64,000 nt of DNA from Diphasiastrum complanatum (lineage: Eukaryota > Streptophyta > Lycopodiopsida > Lycopodiales > Lycopodiaceae), in contig CM055103.1 in assembly GCA_029204225.1 (NCBI GenBank), positions 42,179,368 to 42,243,367 of the forward strand, in the 5' to 3' direction. Both the position numbers and the translations under genes were made by a program. The notes under the pieces were generated by a model. That model did not search any database and was not told where the DNA came from. It saw only the letters and a program-made list of their open reading frames with translations. Positions 12,736 through 26,213 of this stretch are shown one piece after another (the stretch's first letter is position 1; each line of letters begins with the position of its first letter).

Positions 12736-13390
12736 TAACGACTTAGAAGACCTAGTAGAAGAGTTAGTAAATGGTTGCTTGCGAGCCTTTGAGAATAGCC
12801 TCCTTTGCTTAAATCCGTTTACTATGCAAGTATCATAATAGAGCAAACACCTTCCTTAAAATGAACATCTAAACCACTATCCATTAGTTGCCCAACACCA
12901 AGCAAGCTCCTAGTAAGATTAGAAACATAGAGTACATTTTCTATATCCAATCTTTTAGAGGATCCAAGACTTAAAGAGATTGTTCCCACTCAATCATTTC
13001 TACATTCTTGATCACTTGCTGTTATAATAGACTTTTTACAGCCTAAAAAATGTACAAGAGTTGAGAAGAATTTCTTTTGGAATGTCATGTAGGAACTAGC
13101 CCCACTCTCAATCCACCATGTGTCATTGGAGTAGCTCTTGCTTGTTGGTGTAGATGCCATCAAGGATGAATCAACTTCATCCTCATAATCTTCAATGGTA
13201 AGGTTGTCTTGCTTACTTTCATCTTGTGCATTCTTCTTTTTGTAGCATTGGGATGCAAAGTGCCTTCCACAAAAGCAGCACTTTTGTTTGGCTTTGTCTT
13301 TCTTCTTTCCTTTAGAGCTTAATTTTTTATCATCATCACTTTTGGACTTCCATCATGTAGTACATTTAGATTGATTATTTTTTATCGCTT
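12736..13390 (-). pseudogene. Copia gag/protease fragment inside CACTA
   Basis: The minus strand encodes a Lys-rich linker, a gag zinc knuckle (CCFCGRHFASQC), a short acidic linker and a copia protease start (DTWWIESGASSYMT, with the catalytic Asp replaced by Glu), followed by LDIENVLYVSNLTRSLLGVG. It stops there without integrase. The style resembles the protease of Copia-1. It is a truncated copy within the transposon. Confidence 0.85.
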
Positions 13391-15500
13391 ATCAATGGAA
13401 TTGACCCCTATCATGCGATATAGCTCAAAATTATTGTCTATCACTTGAGATAAGGCATTGAGTGATCAAGTTAGAGTAATTTCAAGTTTATGACATTCAT
13501 GTAACTTTGAATGTTGCGCTTACATGTGAGACAACTCAATTTTGGTCCTAATTACTCATCTTTGTTCTCTGAGTGATCATAATTGACCAACATCACATCA
13601 AATAGCTCAATCTTGGTGTCTATCAATGTAAATAGCCCCATTTTGGTGTCTCTATCACTCAAGAAAGTCAAAATTTGCTACCTAACATATGATTTTGTTG
13701 CTTATTACTTGACATGGCTCTATCAAGTGACTAGACTCAACAAGTAATATATTAAGACAACTCAAGTTCAACCCCTTGTCAAACCCCTATTACACATGAT
13801 AACTTAAATTTTATGTCTATGCGTGGTTTGTTGCTTATCACCTGACACGGCTCATCAAGTGATCAGACTCAACCATTCCCAAGTCTAGTACACTAAGATA
13901 GCTTAAGCTTGTCCCATTGTCAACGAAATTGACTCATATCACATGAAATAACTAAAATTTGATGTGTATATTTTGGAATAGCTCACTTTTGGTGCATATC
14001 ACTAAAGGTTTCTCATAAAGTGACCAAATTCAAGAAATTGTGTGCTCATGAAAGAAATAGATTAAAGTCGATTCCCATCACTTTAGATAGTTCAAATCTA
14101 ATGTCCAATACAAGATCTTGGTCCTTATCACTTGACATAGAAGATCGAGTGACTGAACTTGGTCAATCTATGATTTGGAACAATCAATTTGGACCCTAAT
14201 AGATTAAATCTAGTCCTTGGGCAGGATGATTAGTCTACTGCTTGGAAGGACAAGAGAGCAATAGTTTTATTTTAAGAAAAGATTACGGCAGCAGAGATCT
14301 AATATAGGAGCATGAGCACTTCAAGAGATGGACATTGCAAATGCTCAATTTTTTCTTGTCCCCCATCACCATATCAAGAAAAACCCATTTTACGCTCTCA
14401 ATGATCCTCTGAAATCAAATTCGACTGTGATACAATCAATTAGTCCTGGCGATCCTCTTGGCATTGTTGGTAGCACCTCTACACAAAACCACAACCAAGG
14501 ATTTCACAAACAAACATGTTTGATCCATTCCTCAACACTAGCAATCATCGAACAACGTCCGCCGAGCTATTTCCTTTCCATCCACTCAACACAAAGTCCG
14601 AAAACACCCCACCACATTCCCTGCGCTCTTGTCAATTGCTCCCATCTCCATCCATCAATTGACAAGATCATGAATTATCATCGTGGCTTAAACCATATCA
14701 TGACTACTTATAGAATATGAAACAATCGACCCTTCACAAAATAAACCCACCTCCAATCCCTCCTCGAATTCCACCCACAGAGATTTCAGATCTCTTCTAC
14801 CCTTATCTTCCTTCAACTGGCTTTAACCGCACAGCACACAATCATGTTCCTCAAAATCTATTAGCTCATTGGTACCATACTTCATGGAAGTAGTAGTATA
14901 TCTAGCGTCCCTAAGTGTATTACGAAGAAGAAGAAGGAAGATTGCACCAAGCTTAACACATGTTTTTTTATTTTTAAAAAAACGTTCCGACCCAGTACGT
15001 TTTGACCCAAAAGGGTCGGAACGGGTTTCTAAGGAGCACATATATAACAAATTAATTAATACTTTATAAACTAAATAAAGTCCACAACTTATATGTGACA
15101 TCAAACCACATATTTACATTTGTCCTTTTTTATAAATCACAAAATTTTCTTAAACGGTCATTTTGTACCAACCATATCAAATCATCTACTTGTCTTATAT
15201 CAAATCAAAATATAATTAATATTCATTTGTCCTTTTTAAAAATCATCAAAATCTTCAAAGAAAACATGGTCCTCTTGTACCCAAAATATGTCATATCAAT
15301 CACATGCTTTTGTCCTTAAAAATTCATACTTAAAAATATGTCCTATCACCCACATGCTTTTGTCCTCAAAAAAATTTATAAAATAAGAGTCAAATCACTT
15401 TTTTAGTTCCATAATTTGTCTTTTTGACAAACCACTCGCTATATGACACCTTCCAAGCCATAATCATGTATTTTTAGGCAAAAAAAAATTGCGTGACAGA
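13391..15500. other. CACTA internal non-coding region
   Basis: Further copies of the TCACTTGA/TCAAGTGA repeat fill 13391-14280. A plus-strand open frame at 14328-14720 (130 residues, His/Ser/Pro-rich, no recognised motif) may be chance. An 11-bp perfect stem CGTTCCGACCC (14983-14993) pairs with 15013-15023. The segment up to 15500 is AT-rich and upstream of the TnpA-like gene. Confidence 0.55.
14983..15023. other. Perfect 11-bp inverted repeat (hairpin)
   Basis: CGTTCCGACCC at 14983-14993 is repeated inverted as GGGTCGGAACG at 15013-15023, with a 19-nt loop that contains a second short palindrome GACCCAAAAGGGTC. Function is unknown; it sits in AT-rich DNA. Confidence 0.8.
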
Positions 15501-15528
15501 GCCACGCGACACTTGAAATCTGAAAACT

Positions 15529-15538
15529 TTATATAAAT
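15529..15538 (+). promoter_or_regulatory. TATA box of TnpA-like gene
   Basis: TTATATAAA occurs about 590 bp before the start codon at 16127. A GCCACGCG half-site lies just upstream. The leader between is almost entirely CT/CA microsatellite. Assigned by position only. Confidence 0.5.
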
Positions 15539-15599
15539 GCCCTCATTCAATATTTCTCCACGTTTTCTTGTGGATTTCTTGAGGCTCACTATCACACTC

Positions 15600-16062
<463 letters not shown>

Positions 16063-16126
16063 CATTTTTCACATTTGATATCTTTCCAAGTTCTTTTCAC
16101 AACTTCATATCTTTCTCTCAATAGTC

Positions 16127-17199
16127 ATGTCTACTGGCAGTAGCGGAGCATCAAGGAGGAGGCCAAGATCCTCTTCCGGTGGAAGAGGACAAGCCTGGGG
16201 ATCGGATTTCGATCGAGTGAGAGATTTTTATACTATGTTATCTCCCGAGGAAAGGCAAAGGATGAAAGCCCTTTGTCTCTCTGAAGGAGAATCCGATTAA
16301 CAAGATCGTGGATTCGTTTCGATGGAGATGTCGTCGGAAGAATCCACGAATATTTTCTATGACCTTGATGAGGATGGTTCCATCATCATGGACATTAGGG
16401 GTAAGGTCATCATCAATAGATTGCACGACCTTACTCTTGAATACTTTGGTCACGATTTGTTTAACCCTTGGGAGCAACAAGACCAAGGAGGGGACAAAGA
16501 CAAGATACTTGATATATTGTACCATGACTTTCCACAACCAAATCGATTTAATGACAAATGGGTGAAGACGAGTATGTGTACGCATATTCGTCATAAGTGC
16601 CAATCATTAAGACGATTATGTAGTAAAGGCAAGAAGAGGCCGGGATGGGCACTTTAAGCAACAAAGAGAGGCAACAAAATCAAGGCTTAATCTTTTAGGC
16701 CAAACTCACCTTGAATTGGGAGGCAAGGCCAATATGCATGCCCAATTTGTAAGCAATTCTCTTTTAGCTGATTGCATTTCATATGTTTATTGTTTACCAA
16801 TAAATTTTTGCTTTTTTCTAATCATCGATTTGTGTTGATGTAGGTTCAGATTATGGGCATAAGTATACAAATGCCGACTACAATATTGCATATCGCCAAG
16901 GCTATAGTGCCTTGGTTGATCATCTTGTGGCACAAGGCGTACATCCAAGGGTAAATTTTTGTTACATAATTTGTATTTCTCTTATTTTTTATACACAATT
17001 TGTATTTCATTTCATTTTTATGACATGTGTTTGGCTAATAATTATTAATTTGTTTTGTGAGTGTGTATGTAGAGGGCATCCGCTTCCTTTGTGGAAGAAA
17101 GTACGGGAGGAAACCAAGGAGAAGAAGGGAATGAAGATGAAGGGGACGAAGGACAAGATTCGGCTTCGGACAATGATGAGGGAGAAGATACTGAAGACT
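16127..17199 (+). pseudogene. TnpA-like CACTA accessory protein, three exons
   Basis: The start at 16127 opens a Ser/Arg-rich N-terminus (MSTGSSGASRRRPRSSSGGR). After an in-frame TAA (16298-16300) the same frame continues with SMEMSSEESTNIF, NRLHDLTLEYFG and DKWVKTSMCTHIRHKCQSLR. A one-base shift near 16640 leads to HFKQQREATKSRLNLLG. Exon 2 (about 16845-16950) encodes DYGHKYTNADYNIAYRQGYS and ends at a GT donor. Exon 3 (about 17073-17199) is extremely acidic and ends DEGEDTED. This resembles the plant En/Spm-associated family (Transposase_24/TnpA-like), which would bind the subterminal repeats. Confidence 0.7.
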
Positions 17200-17223
17200 A
17201 AGAAGCCTACTATTACTTCTTAG

Positions 17224-18239
<1,016 letters not shown>

Positions 18240-18534
18240 AAAATGTCACATGACAATACCACGTGTGGCAAATTTTTAGAATTTTAAGAATGGCAGTTCC
18301 ACGCGTGGCACTATCACGCGTGGCAATGCCACAGATTTAAAATTTGAATTGCTCTGAGCCCCCCCCAAAAAAAAATCTATTTGGAGGAAGAGCCGGTGAC
18401 GAAAAACTTTGACAGCGTGGCAGTGCCACGCAGTTTGCCATGCGATTGCCACGGACATTGCCACGCGAGGGCCGTCGGGTCAAATTTGGTCCCCGTCTTA
18501 TGTGCGTGGCAATGGGCCTATATTTGTAGTTGTG
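18240..18534. repeat. CACTA right subterminal repeat region
   Basis: Nine or so copies or half-copies of TGCCACGCGTGGCA lie between 18258 and 18520, mirroring the left edge. The last half-site CGTGGCAATGG lies next to the terminal repeat TATATTTGTAGTTGTG that ends at 18534. Confidence 0.85.
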
Positions 18535-18537
18535 AAT

Positions 18538-19381
18538 GCCAAAGTAAACTTTTTTTGGCATGAATAGAAGTATTGAGCGCTTGACTAGAGGCAAAAAAAC
18601 AATGACTTAATTTATACAAGTATTCATGCCTCTTTCCGAGTGCTAGGTTCTTGCCTGTCCTATCAACTACTTTGCATTGATCACATTCAAATTCTGCTCT
18701 ATGTCCTAGATCTGTGATTTTGCTTACAAAGAGCAGATTCGTAGATAAATTTGGTACATGCAGGACTTTAGAGAGTAGCTTAGACTGATAATTTGCAAAG
18801 TTTCATCTTACAGTACCTTCACCTTTAATAGCTTGTGTGCTATTGTCGCCAAGGTGAACATATTTCTGGGTACTGTAAGGTGTATAGGACTCGAAACAGC
18901 CAATGAGGCTGGTCATGTGCTGAGTGGCTCCAGAATCCAAGAACCAAGAATTGTCGCCGGATGCTCCTTGATGGCTGGTCATGAAGGCATCATGATCCGC
19001 TTCTTGAATAAGCTATGTAACTTCTGTAGCTACATTTGCCACTTGATTCTACTGCCTCTTGTTGTTGTTCTTCACTTGCAGTATCTGACAGTCTTGAATT
19101 TCGTGGTTGTTTTGCTTGCAGTATCTGCAGAACAGTTTCTTCTTTGTCTGCAGATTTGACTGTTCTTTGTGCTGTGCTGGTTTCTGGTCTGGCTTTGATT
19201 GCTTCGGGCCTTTCATCCATCTGGCGATTGTTGCATCGTCTGCTTCGGGTTTCCCTTCTACACTTGTAACAACGTCATACAATTCTTTAGCCATTAGTAC
19301 AGCTTTCATCTTAAATTTCCACAGATGGTAATTGGCTTCCATCAAACTTGTCCATGATGGGACTGACTTTCCCTTGGGAAT
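18538..19381 (-). pseudogene. Copia-2 gag and protease (right half)
   Basis: Read from 19381: a gag start with KVSPIMDKFDG, then (after a one-base shift at 19345) NYHLWKFKMKAVLMAKELYD. Gag then jumps directly to a zinc knuckle FCRYCKQNNHEIQDC, so roughly 100-150 residues of gag are missing. The protease shows NSWFLDSGATQHMT and VLHVPNLSTNLL. The pre-integrase region ends at SLLWH, at the CACTA insertion point. It continues at 5445 on the far side of the transposon. Confidence 0.88.
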
Positions 19382-19529
19382 CCATGTGGAAGAATTAGTC
19401 TAAGTGATAGAAAAAACTATCAGTGACTTAAGTATGAAAATCTAGTATAGAATTACAGAACAAGAAGACAATTACTCTATCAGCTAGTAGAGTCTTGTAC
19501 TGTGGAAACTTATCAGGCTACGAAAAGAA

Positions 19530-19541
19530 GCTTTGATACCA
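19530..19541 (-). promoter_or_regulatory. Copia-2 primer-binding site
   Basis: On the minus strand TGGTATCAAAGC, a one-base variant of the usual copia initiator-Met tRNA site TGGTATCAGAGC, directly follows an LTR end CCAACA. Confidence 0.85.
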
Positions 19542-20640
19542 TGTTGGAAGAAGAAGAGTGTGTGAGTGTGAGAGACGAAAATAAATAGCTCGAAAAGAAA
19601 ACAAACACGAAAAAGACGCGAATTCGAAACTCGAATGAGAAATGAACTCAAACGGAATGTGTTTGTGCCAGCGGAATGAGCTATATTACTTCTTTCCTAA
19701 GCATGACTACGTCTATCAGAAACGAACAGAACGTTAGTGATAGAAATCACGGTCGTTCTGATTACGTAGCCAAACAGTAACAAAACACCAGAAGGATAAT
19801 TTGTCACGAACAGTTAGACAAATTATATGTCATGAATGATTCATGAAAAGCTAGACTGAGCTCGACTGATAATCAGTCACAAATGATTCACTAAAGGCAA
19901 GACTAAATATTAGTCGTCAACAACTAGACTAATAATAACTTGCTAAAACAGATTATCAGATTGAGCAAAAAGAAAAGTAGACAGAATGAAGAATAAGCAT
20001 AGCAATGTTGACACAAATCTGGATGCAAAACAAAGAGCTATTATCTGATTAAGTATAACAAATATACATGTCAATAATGCAGTAGGGCACAAGACAATAG
20101 CGGACAAAATCGCGTGATATACAAAGCTAATTCAATCTGTAAAAGGAATGAAACCTATTACTAACAATAAAAAATCAATGCACAAGGCATCTACTTCATC
20201 TATCTTTGATAAGCTTCTGATGCTATATTTACACACACTTGTTCTCTTGATCTCTCTCTGTCCATCTCAATACGCAAGTGGTATTCAATATATATACACA
20301 CAATGTTACAGGTGTGCAGATGACGAAAATACAAAGTGGATGTGTTGTTTGTAGGAGATCGGGGGTGGCTACTGTTGTTGTCAAATCTGTTAGCACAGTT
20401 GCATGGGGTGAGCGTGAAAAGGACCGTGATGTCAGCTTTTGATGAGATGAATGTTGGTGAAAATTTTGCCTTTTCTTCGCCTGTGAGAATTTACTTGTAT
20501 TTATGCAGACAATCGTGCTTTATTCATCTATCTTATTTTACATGTAAATATGCAGACTGGGTGACAACGTGAGTAAAAATACAACATAAATGGACGCAGA
20601 TTAAAATGAGATTTAGGAGAGTAGAGGAGATAAATCCGAC
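19542..20640 (-). repeat. Copia-2 5' LTR region
   Basis: The LTR ends (minus strand) at 19542, next to the primer-binding site. Its other end is not clear to me: I do not find the matching TGTTGG-type terminus, so it may be truncated by the relic that starts near 20640. No genes are seen. Confidence 0.55.
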
Positions 20641-20641
20641 G

Positions 20642-20771
20642 TAAAAAACATGTCATGTATTTGACAAAGTCCTTTGATGATGCTAGTATGAACATTGTTT
20701 TTCATCCTATATCTTGTGATGATGAAATAGTGATCTTTGGAGTTTCAAATAAGGAATCAAAGGCCTCATCT
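20642..20771 (+). pseudogene. Copia-3 relic, left part (integrase C-terminus)
   Basis: The plus strand reads KSFDDASMNIVFHPISCDDE and then GVSNKESKAS, resembling the linker after a copia integrase, and continues after Copia-4 at 26214. The fragment is old and without flanking LTR on this side. Confidence 0.45.
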
Positions 20772-20772
20772 T

Positions 20773-21469
20773 GATAAAATTTCCAGAATTCACACGTGTG
20801 GGGAATGTCCACAAGAGTGACTAATCTTAATTAAGCTTTGTGATTGGCATTATAACCTGATTCTAGATTGATCAACAAAATCTAGTTTAGCAGAAATGGC
20901 TAATCCACAATCTAGCATGCTAATCAACAGAATATAATAGCAATGAATCAAAGAATGAATAAAAATACAAGATTTCAATGTATGAGCATCAGCCTCAACA
21001 CGAGTTAGAGAGAGAGAGAGAGCTAGAAAGATAACAAGCAATATTTGTTTAGATCCAAAATGGCATGAGATAGCTACAAAACTTTGGTTCTTCATCATTG
21101 ATTGTGTGGAGAGCTACACATATTTATGGAGATTGAGGTAGCTCGAGGTAGAACCATATCTATCCATTCCAAAATGACATCTAGAGTCTATGTGACATTT
21201 GTCACTTGTCATGCATGAAATTCTACCAGCTTTTTACAAGTGTACTACTTCTAACTAGAAATGTCCAAATCATCATGCATAATCATGCTAATTCTATGTC
21301 TACAAACTATATGCAAGTTGCATTTATCAAACTAGATAATACATAACCATGTATCTCGAGTTCTATGTAGGCCAAACTTGGCATTTTGCATTAATGAGCT
21401 ACATACTTGCATGGTACAACATTTGTAGCAAGCGAAGAAATCAATATGGATTGATTTTCAATTTTAACA
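20773..21469 (-). repeat. Copia-4 3' LTR
   Basis: It matches 25408-26208 closely, except for a block of roughly 90-100 bp absent here. On the minus strand it begins TGTTAAAATTG directly after the polypurine tract TAGGAGGAG (21470-21478) and ends AATTTTATC. It contains CACACGTGTG, a motif shared by many LTRs in this window. Confidence 0.88.
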
Positions 21470-21486
21470 CTCCTCCTAAAAATGAT

Positions 21487-24400
21487 CTATATTGATTTGA
21501 ACATGGATCTTGGTATAACTCCAAGGTTGGCTCTATGATTGTTGAAGGAACTTTTGCTCAAAGGTTTGATGAGCATATCTGCAATGCAAGATGATGTGTC
21601 GATGTGCTCCAATTTGATTTCACCTCCAATGAGCTTCTCTCTCACGAAGTGATGTGCAACTTCGATATGCTTGCTCCTTGCATGGAATATTGGGTTGTTG
21701 GCAAAGGCTTGAGCTGAAATGTTGTCACACATGATCATAGGTATATTTTCTTCTATAATTATCTTTAGATCCACTAGTAACCTCTTGATCCAGAGCACTT
21801 CCTTTGTTGTTGTATTGAGCGCCTTGTACTCAGCTTCACATGATGAGAGTGATACAGTATCTTGCTTTTTAGAAAGCCAAGATATCAAGTTTCATAAGCA
21901 CTTGTAGATTTCCGATCTGCTTTATCACTTGCAAAATCCGAGTCAGAATAACCAATAATAGAAAGATCTTCACTTTTATATAATAAACCAAAATCAAAAG
22001 TTGAAGATATATATCTAAGCACTCTCATGGCCTTTTTCCAATGATAAATTGAAGGATTTTGCATAGCCTGGCCCAACTTATGAACACTAAAGCTTATGTC
22101 AGGTCTAGTTATTGTGAGCCAAATTAAGGAGCCTATAAGACTTCTAAAAAGTGTGATGTCCTCGAAGGATCTTTCATCACCTTTGTTAGAGTCCTTTACA
22201 TTTTTCTCCATAGGTGTTTCTATACTCTTACAATTCAACATATTGAACTTCTTTAACATTGAAAGAGCATACTTGGATTGACATACAAAAGCTTTATCTT
22301 TAAGAAAGTCAATCTCTAATCCTAGAATATAGTGTATTTTTCCAAGATCTTGTATCTTGAACTCTTTTCCAAGTGCAATCTTGGTTTCCTCAACTAACTT
22401 GATACAACTTCCTGTCAGAATGATATCATCAACATAAATAAGAAGGATGACAATATCTTTATCAAAAAACTTGACATATAAGGAAGGATTATAGTTACTA
22501 AGATTAAATCCTAGTGACTCAAGAAAGGTGTTAAGTCGAGAATACCATGACCTTGGGGCTTGCTTTAATCCATATAAACTTTTGAAGAGCAAGCAAACTT
22601 TTTTCTCATCATGGATGAACCCAATAGGTTGATCCCTATAGATCTCTTCTTCTAGATAGCCATTTAGAAATGCATTAGAAACATCTAGTTGAAGAATTTG
22701 CCAATTGCAAAAATATGCAAGAGAAATTATGATTCTAATTGACACCATCTTTGCAACTGGGGCAAAGGTATTCTCATAATCAAGTCCATATACTTGAGCA
22801 AATCCTTTAGCACAAAGCCTAGCCTTGTACTTGTTGATTGTGCCATCTTGATTATACTTGACTTGAAAAACCCATTTGCAACCAATGGTATGTTTGTTGG
22901 ATGGAAGATCCACAAGTTCCCATGTATTATTGGCCATCAAAGCATCATATTCTTCCTTCATGGCAAGGTACCATTCCTTTGAGTTGATAGCATCATATAC
23001 ATCCTTTGGCTCCTCATGAGAAATAAAATAGGCACAAGTAGTGGAGTTGATTTCCACTTGCTTTCCTCTATCTTCATAGGTAAGCCTTCTAGGCTCGGAT
23101 CTTTCTCTTTGAGATCTCCTTGGTGAAAAAATTCAAGGTGACTCCTCAAATCTCAGCCCCATCTCTCCATGATGATCTTCAAGGGTGATGATTGGAGTAT
23201 CTTTGTGAGAATCTTTGAACTTGGCCTTCTCAAGAATGTATTTTTGTTCTTCATGGAATATCACATCTCTACTCTCAATTGTAGTTGAGGTAGAGGGAAC
23301 ATAGATCCTGTAAGCTTTCTTGTTGGATGCATATCCAACCATGATCCCTTTAACAAAATTAGGATCATCTCTTTTCCTTGTTTCCAAGGGCATATTAACA
23401 AAGCAAGTACAACCAAAAACTCTAAGGTGATCTACCTTAGGTTTTTTCTGAAACAAGACTTCAAAGGTGTTTTTCCAGCAAGAGCATTGTGAGGTAATCT
23501 ATTGCACAAATAGTTTGCACAATTTATAGCTTCACCCCAATATTCAATAGGCAAAGAAGCTGCTACTCGAATTGCTTTAGCACATTCACATAAAGATCTA
23601 TTTTTCCTCTCAGCTACTCCATTTTGAGATGGATAATAGGCACAAGAAAATTCTCTTTTCATTCCTTCACCTTTACAATAATTATGAAACTTGTTGGAGA
23701 TATATTCACCTCCTCCATCACATCTTAAAGCTTTAACTTTGCAAGAAAACTGTTTTTCTACATAAGCTTTGAAGATAAGGAAGTGATAAAAAACCATAGC
23801 CTTTGAAGAAAGTAGATACAACCAAGTGTATCTAGTAAAGTCATCAATAAAGGTGACAAAACATGTTGCACCACCAATACTTTTAGAAGAGGAAAAATGT
23901 ACATCTGAATGTATGAGTTCCAATGGATAAGTAGTCTTTATAAAAGACTTATGATATGGCTTTCTGTGTGACTTTGCAATGGCACAAGCCTCACAAGGCT
24001 TGAAATCTTTAGAAAGAGATTTTGGAAGACCAATAGCCTTCTCCTTCTTAACCATAGAAGACATAGATGTTTAGTTAGGATGTCCCAACCTCCTATGCCA
24101 CAGCTCCTCCTTAGATAACAAAACAACTTCACAAAGGTTTGCATTCTCATAAGAATTCAACTTAAAAATTCCACCACATCTAGTTCCATCAGCAAGGATC
24201 TCATCTTTTCTCTTGATAAAACAAGTATTGGAGTTGAACTTTACATCACAACTATTATCAAGCAACTTTCCCACACTTATTAAGTTCTTTGTAAGTTTTG
24301 GAATGAAATTAAAAAGTGCAAGAACTTTTGAAGAAGCAAGTTTCAATGGAATGTTGCCAATTCCTTCTATTGGACACTCATGATCATTAGTTGTGTAAAT

Positions 24401-24535
24401 AGATCTCTTGAGTCCTTTGAAAGGTAAGATTGAGTCAAATGACTCCTTTGAACAGCACATATGTGAAGAAGCTCCAATGTCTATGTACCAAGCTCCATCT
24501 TTCTTGAAAGGTGATGAAGAAAAATTGGACACCAT
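21487..24535 (-). pseudogene. Copia-4 pol: protease, integrase, reverse transcriptase, RNase H
   Basis: In order on the minus strand: protease (24535-24071) with GAWYIDIGASSHM, where the usual DSG triad reads DIG; pre-integrase LWHRRLGHPN and CEACAIAKSH; integrase core with HSDVH, CDGGGEY and NGVAERKNR (24064-23432); integrase tail (23456-23133). Reverse transcriptase (23057-21900) has FAPVAKMVSIR, SLYGLKQAPRSWYSRL and LIYVDDIIL. RNase H (21888-21487) has SSCEAEYKAL and CDNISAQAFAN. Only a few shifts separate the blocks, and the reverse transcriptase block of about 390 residues is uninterrupted, so the element is fairly young. The closest relative here is Copia-9. Confidence 0.93.
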
Positions 24536-25394
24536 AAGTGATCTTTCTCCATCACTTGCGATAGAATCTTCTTCAATGAGTAATTAGAAGTGTTTAGTCT
24601 TTCACTGGCTTCTAGAAGATATCCTCCCTGAGATGCCATTATAATGAAGACTTCTTAGTTATTGGATTGAAATATGTTTGAGCTTGTTCCTATCAGACTT
24701 AGAGTTGCTGCTCTCTTTCACCATAGGTATTTTCAAGGTTGAACTACCTTCCTATGTGAAACACTTGCAACTATATATGAGATGAATCTCAAATATTCAA
24801 CAAGACAAGTTATCTAGATCAGACACAAAAAGTGGTTTGAGACACTTTGGCTGGTTTGAATCCTACTTTTGGCACGTGTGAAATGCTTCAAAAGAAAACA
24901 CTATTGACACTCAGAAGGCTCAAAGGGTGTTCAAATACTTCAAACTCAGTCTTGATCTACAATTTCTTGTGTTGGATGTTCAAAACAATGGATTCAGAAC
25001 AAAGTATAATTGAATCAAATTAAAATGCTGTCACTCGGATTTTGGACCTATTCCTATCCTCTTTAAGAGCTTATAACTCTTGCTAGACACATCAGATTAT
25101 TTTGTTTTAATTTCTATGAAAAGTACAGATTAAATGCTTTCCATCAAGCTATAACATTGCTATCTTTGGATCTATAAGTAAGGAGAACAAAGGGACTGAA
25201 TAACTCTGATTTTCACACGTGCAGAATTCCAGAATTCCGTTTTCCTCAATTCAGGTCTAAAAATTCAGTTCAAGTCCGATTTGATCCAAATACACTTCAG
25301 AGAAAGGTTAGAAAAAGTGCAAAACTGCCCTTTTGTTCGATTTAGCTCTCAGTTTCTTGTATAATCGGAGTTGTTAGCATGCAAAGCTTAATGT
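24536..25394 (-). other. Copia-4 leader without gag
   Basis: This stretch between the primer-binding site and the protease should hold gag but shows no gag frame or zinc knuckle. It includes 'ggcacgtgtgaaatg' and other LTR-like phrases, suggesting leader sequence joined to pol by a deletion. Confidence 0.6.
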
Positions 25395-25407
25395 GGATCT
25401 GATACCA
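25395..25407 (-). promoter_or_regulatory. Copia-4 primer-binding site
   Basis: The minus strand TGGTATCAGATCC immediately follows the LTR end TTTTGTCA, as expected for initiator-Met tRNA priming. Confidence 0.9.
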
Positions 25408-26208
25408 TGACAAAATTTCCAGAATTCACACGTGTAGGGAATGTCCACAAGAGTGACTGATCTTAATTAAGCTTTGTGATTGGTACTATAACCTGATTCT
25501 AGATTGATCAACAAAATCTAGTTCAGAAGAAATGGCTTATCCACAATCTAGCATGTTAATCAACAAAATATAATAGCAATGAATCAAAGAATGAATAAAA
25601 ATACAAGATTTCAATGTATGAGAATTAGCCTCAACACGAGTTAGAGAGAGAGAGAGAGAGCTAGAGAGATAACAAGCAATATTTTCTTAGATCCAAAATG
25701 GCATGAGATAGCTACAAAACATTGGTTCTTCATCATTGATTGTGTGGAGAGCTACACATATTTATGGATATTGAGGTAGCTCAAGGTAGAACCATATCTA
25801 TCCATTCTAAAATGACATCTAAAGTGACATCTAGAGTCTATGTGACATTTGTCACTTGTCATGCATGAAATTCTACCAACTTTTTACAAGTGTACTAGTT
25901 CTAACTAGAAATGTCCAAATCATCATGCATGTGTCCATTAAACTTTGTGCATGCCTTGCATGTCACTATGGATCACTTACAATTAATGCATGTGAGTTGC
26001 CACGAGTTTCTACAAGCATAATCATGCTAATTCTATGTCTACAAACTATATGCAAATTGTATTTATCAAACTAGATAATACACAACCATGTAGCTCGAGT
26101 TCTATGTAGGCCAAACTTGGCATTTTGCATTAATGAGCTACATACTTGCATGGTACAACATTTGTAGCAAGCCAAGAAATCAATATGGATTGTTTTTCAA
26201 TTCTAACA
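25408..26208 (-). repeat. Copia-4 5' LTR
   Basis: It pairs with 20773-21469. It has an extra segment of about 90-100 bp around 25930-26020 relative to the other LTR, and a GA microsatellite near 25643. The boundary is fixed by the adjacent primer-binding site. Confidence 0.88.
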
Positions 26209-26213
26209 ATCTT

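Larger units (their letters stand above)
20773..26208 (-). mobile_element. Copia-4: gag-less copia element with both LTRs
   Basis: A minus-strand copia element between LTRs 20773-21469 and 25408-26208. ATCTT follows the right end (26209-26213) and precedes the left end (20768-20772, assuming one terminal T was lost). Pol lies at 21487-24535. No gag coding region is found between the protease and the primer-binding site, so the copy appears to be a deletion derivative. Confidence 0.9.

Noticed and set aside
14823-15104. Minus-strand 93-residue frame
   Set aside because: No motif, overlaps a hairpin and AT-rich promoter-like DNA; probably chance.
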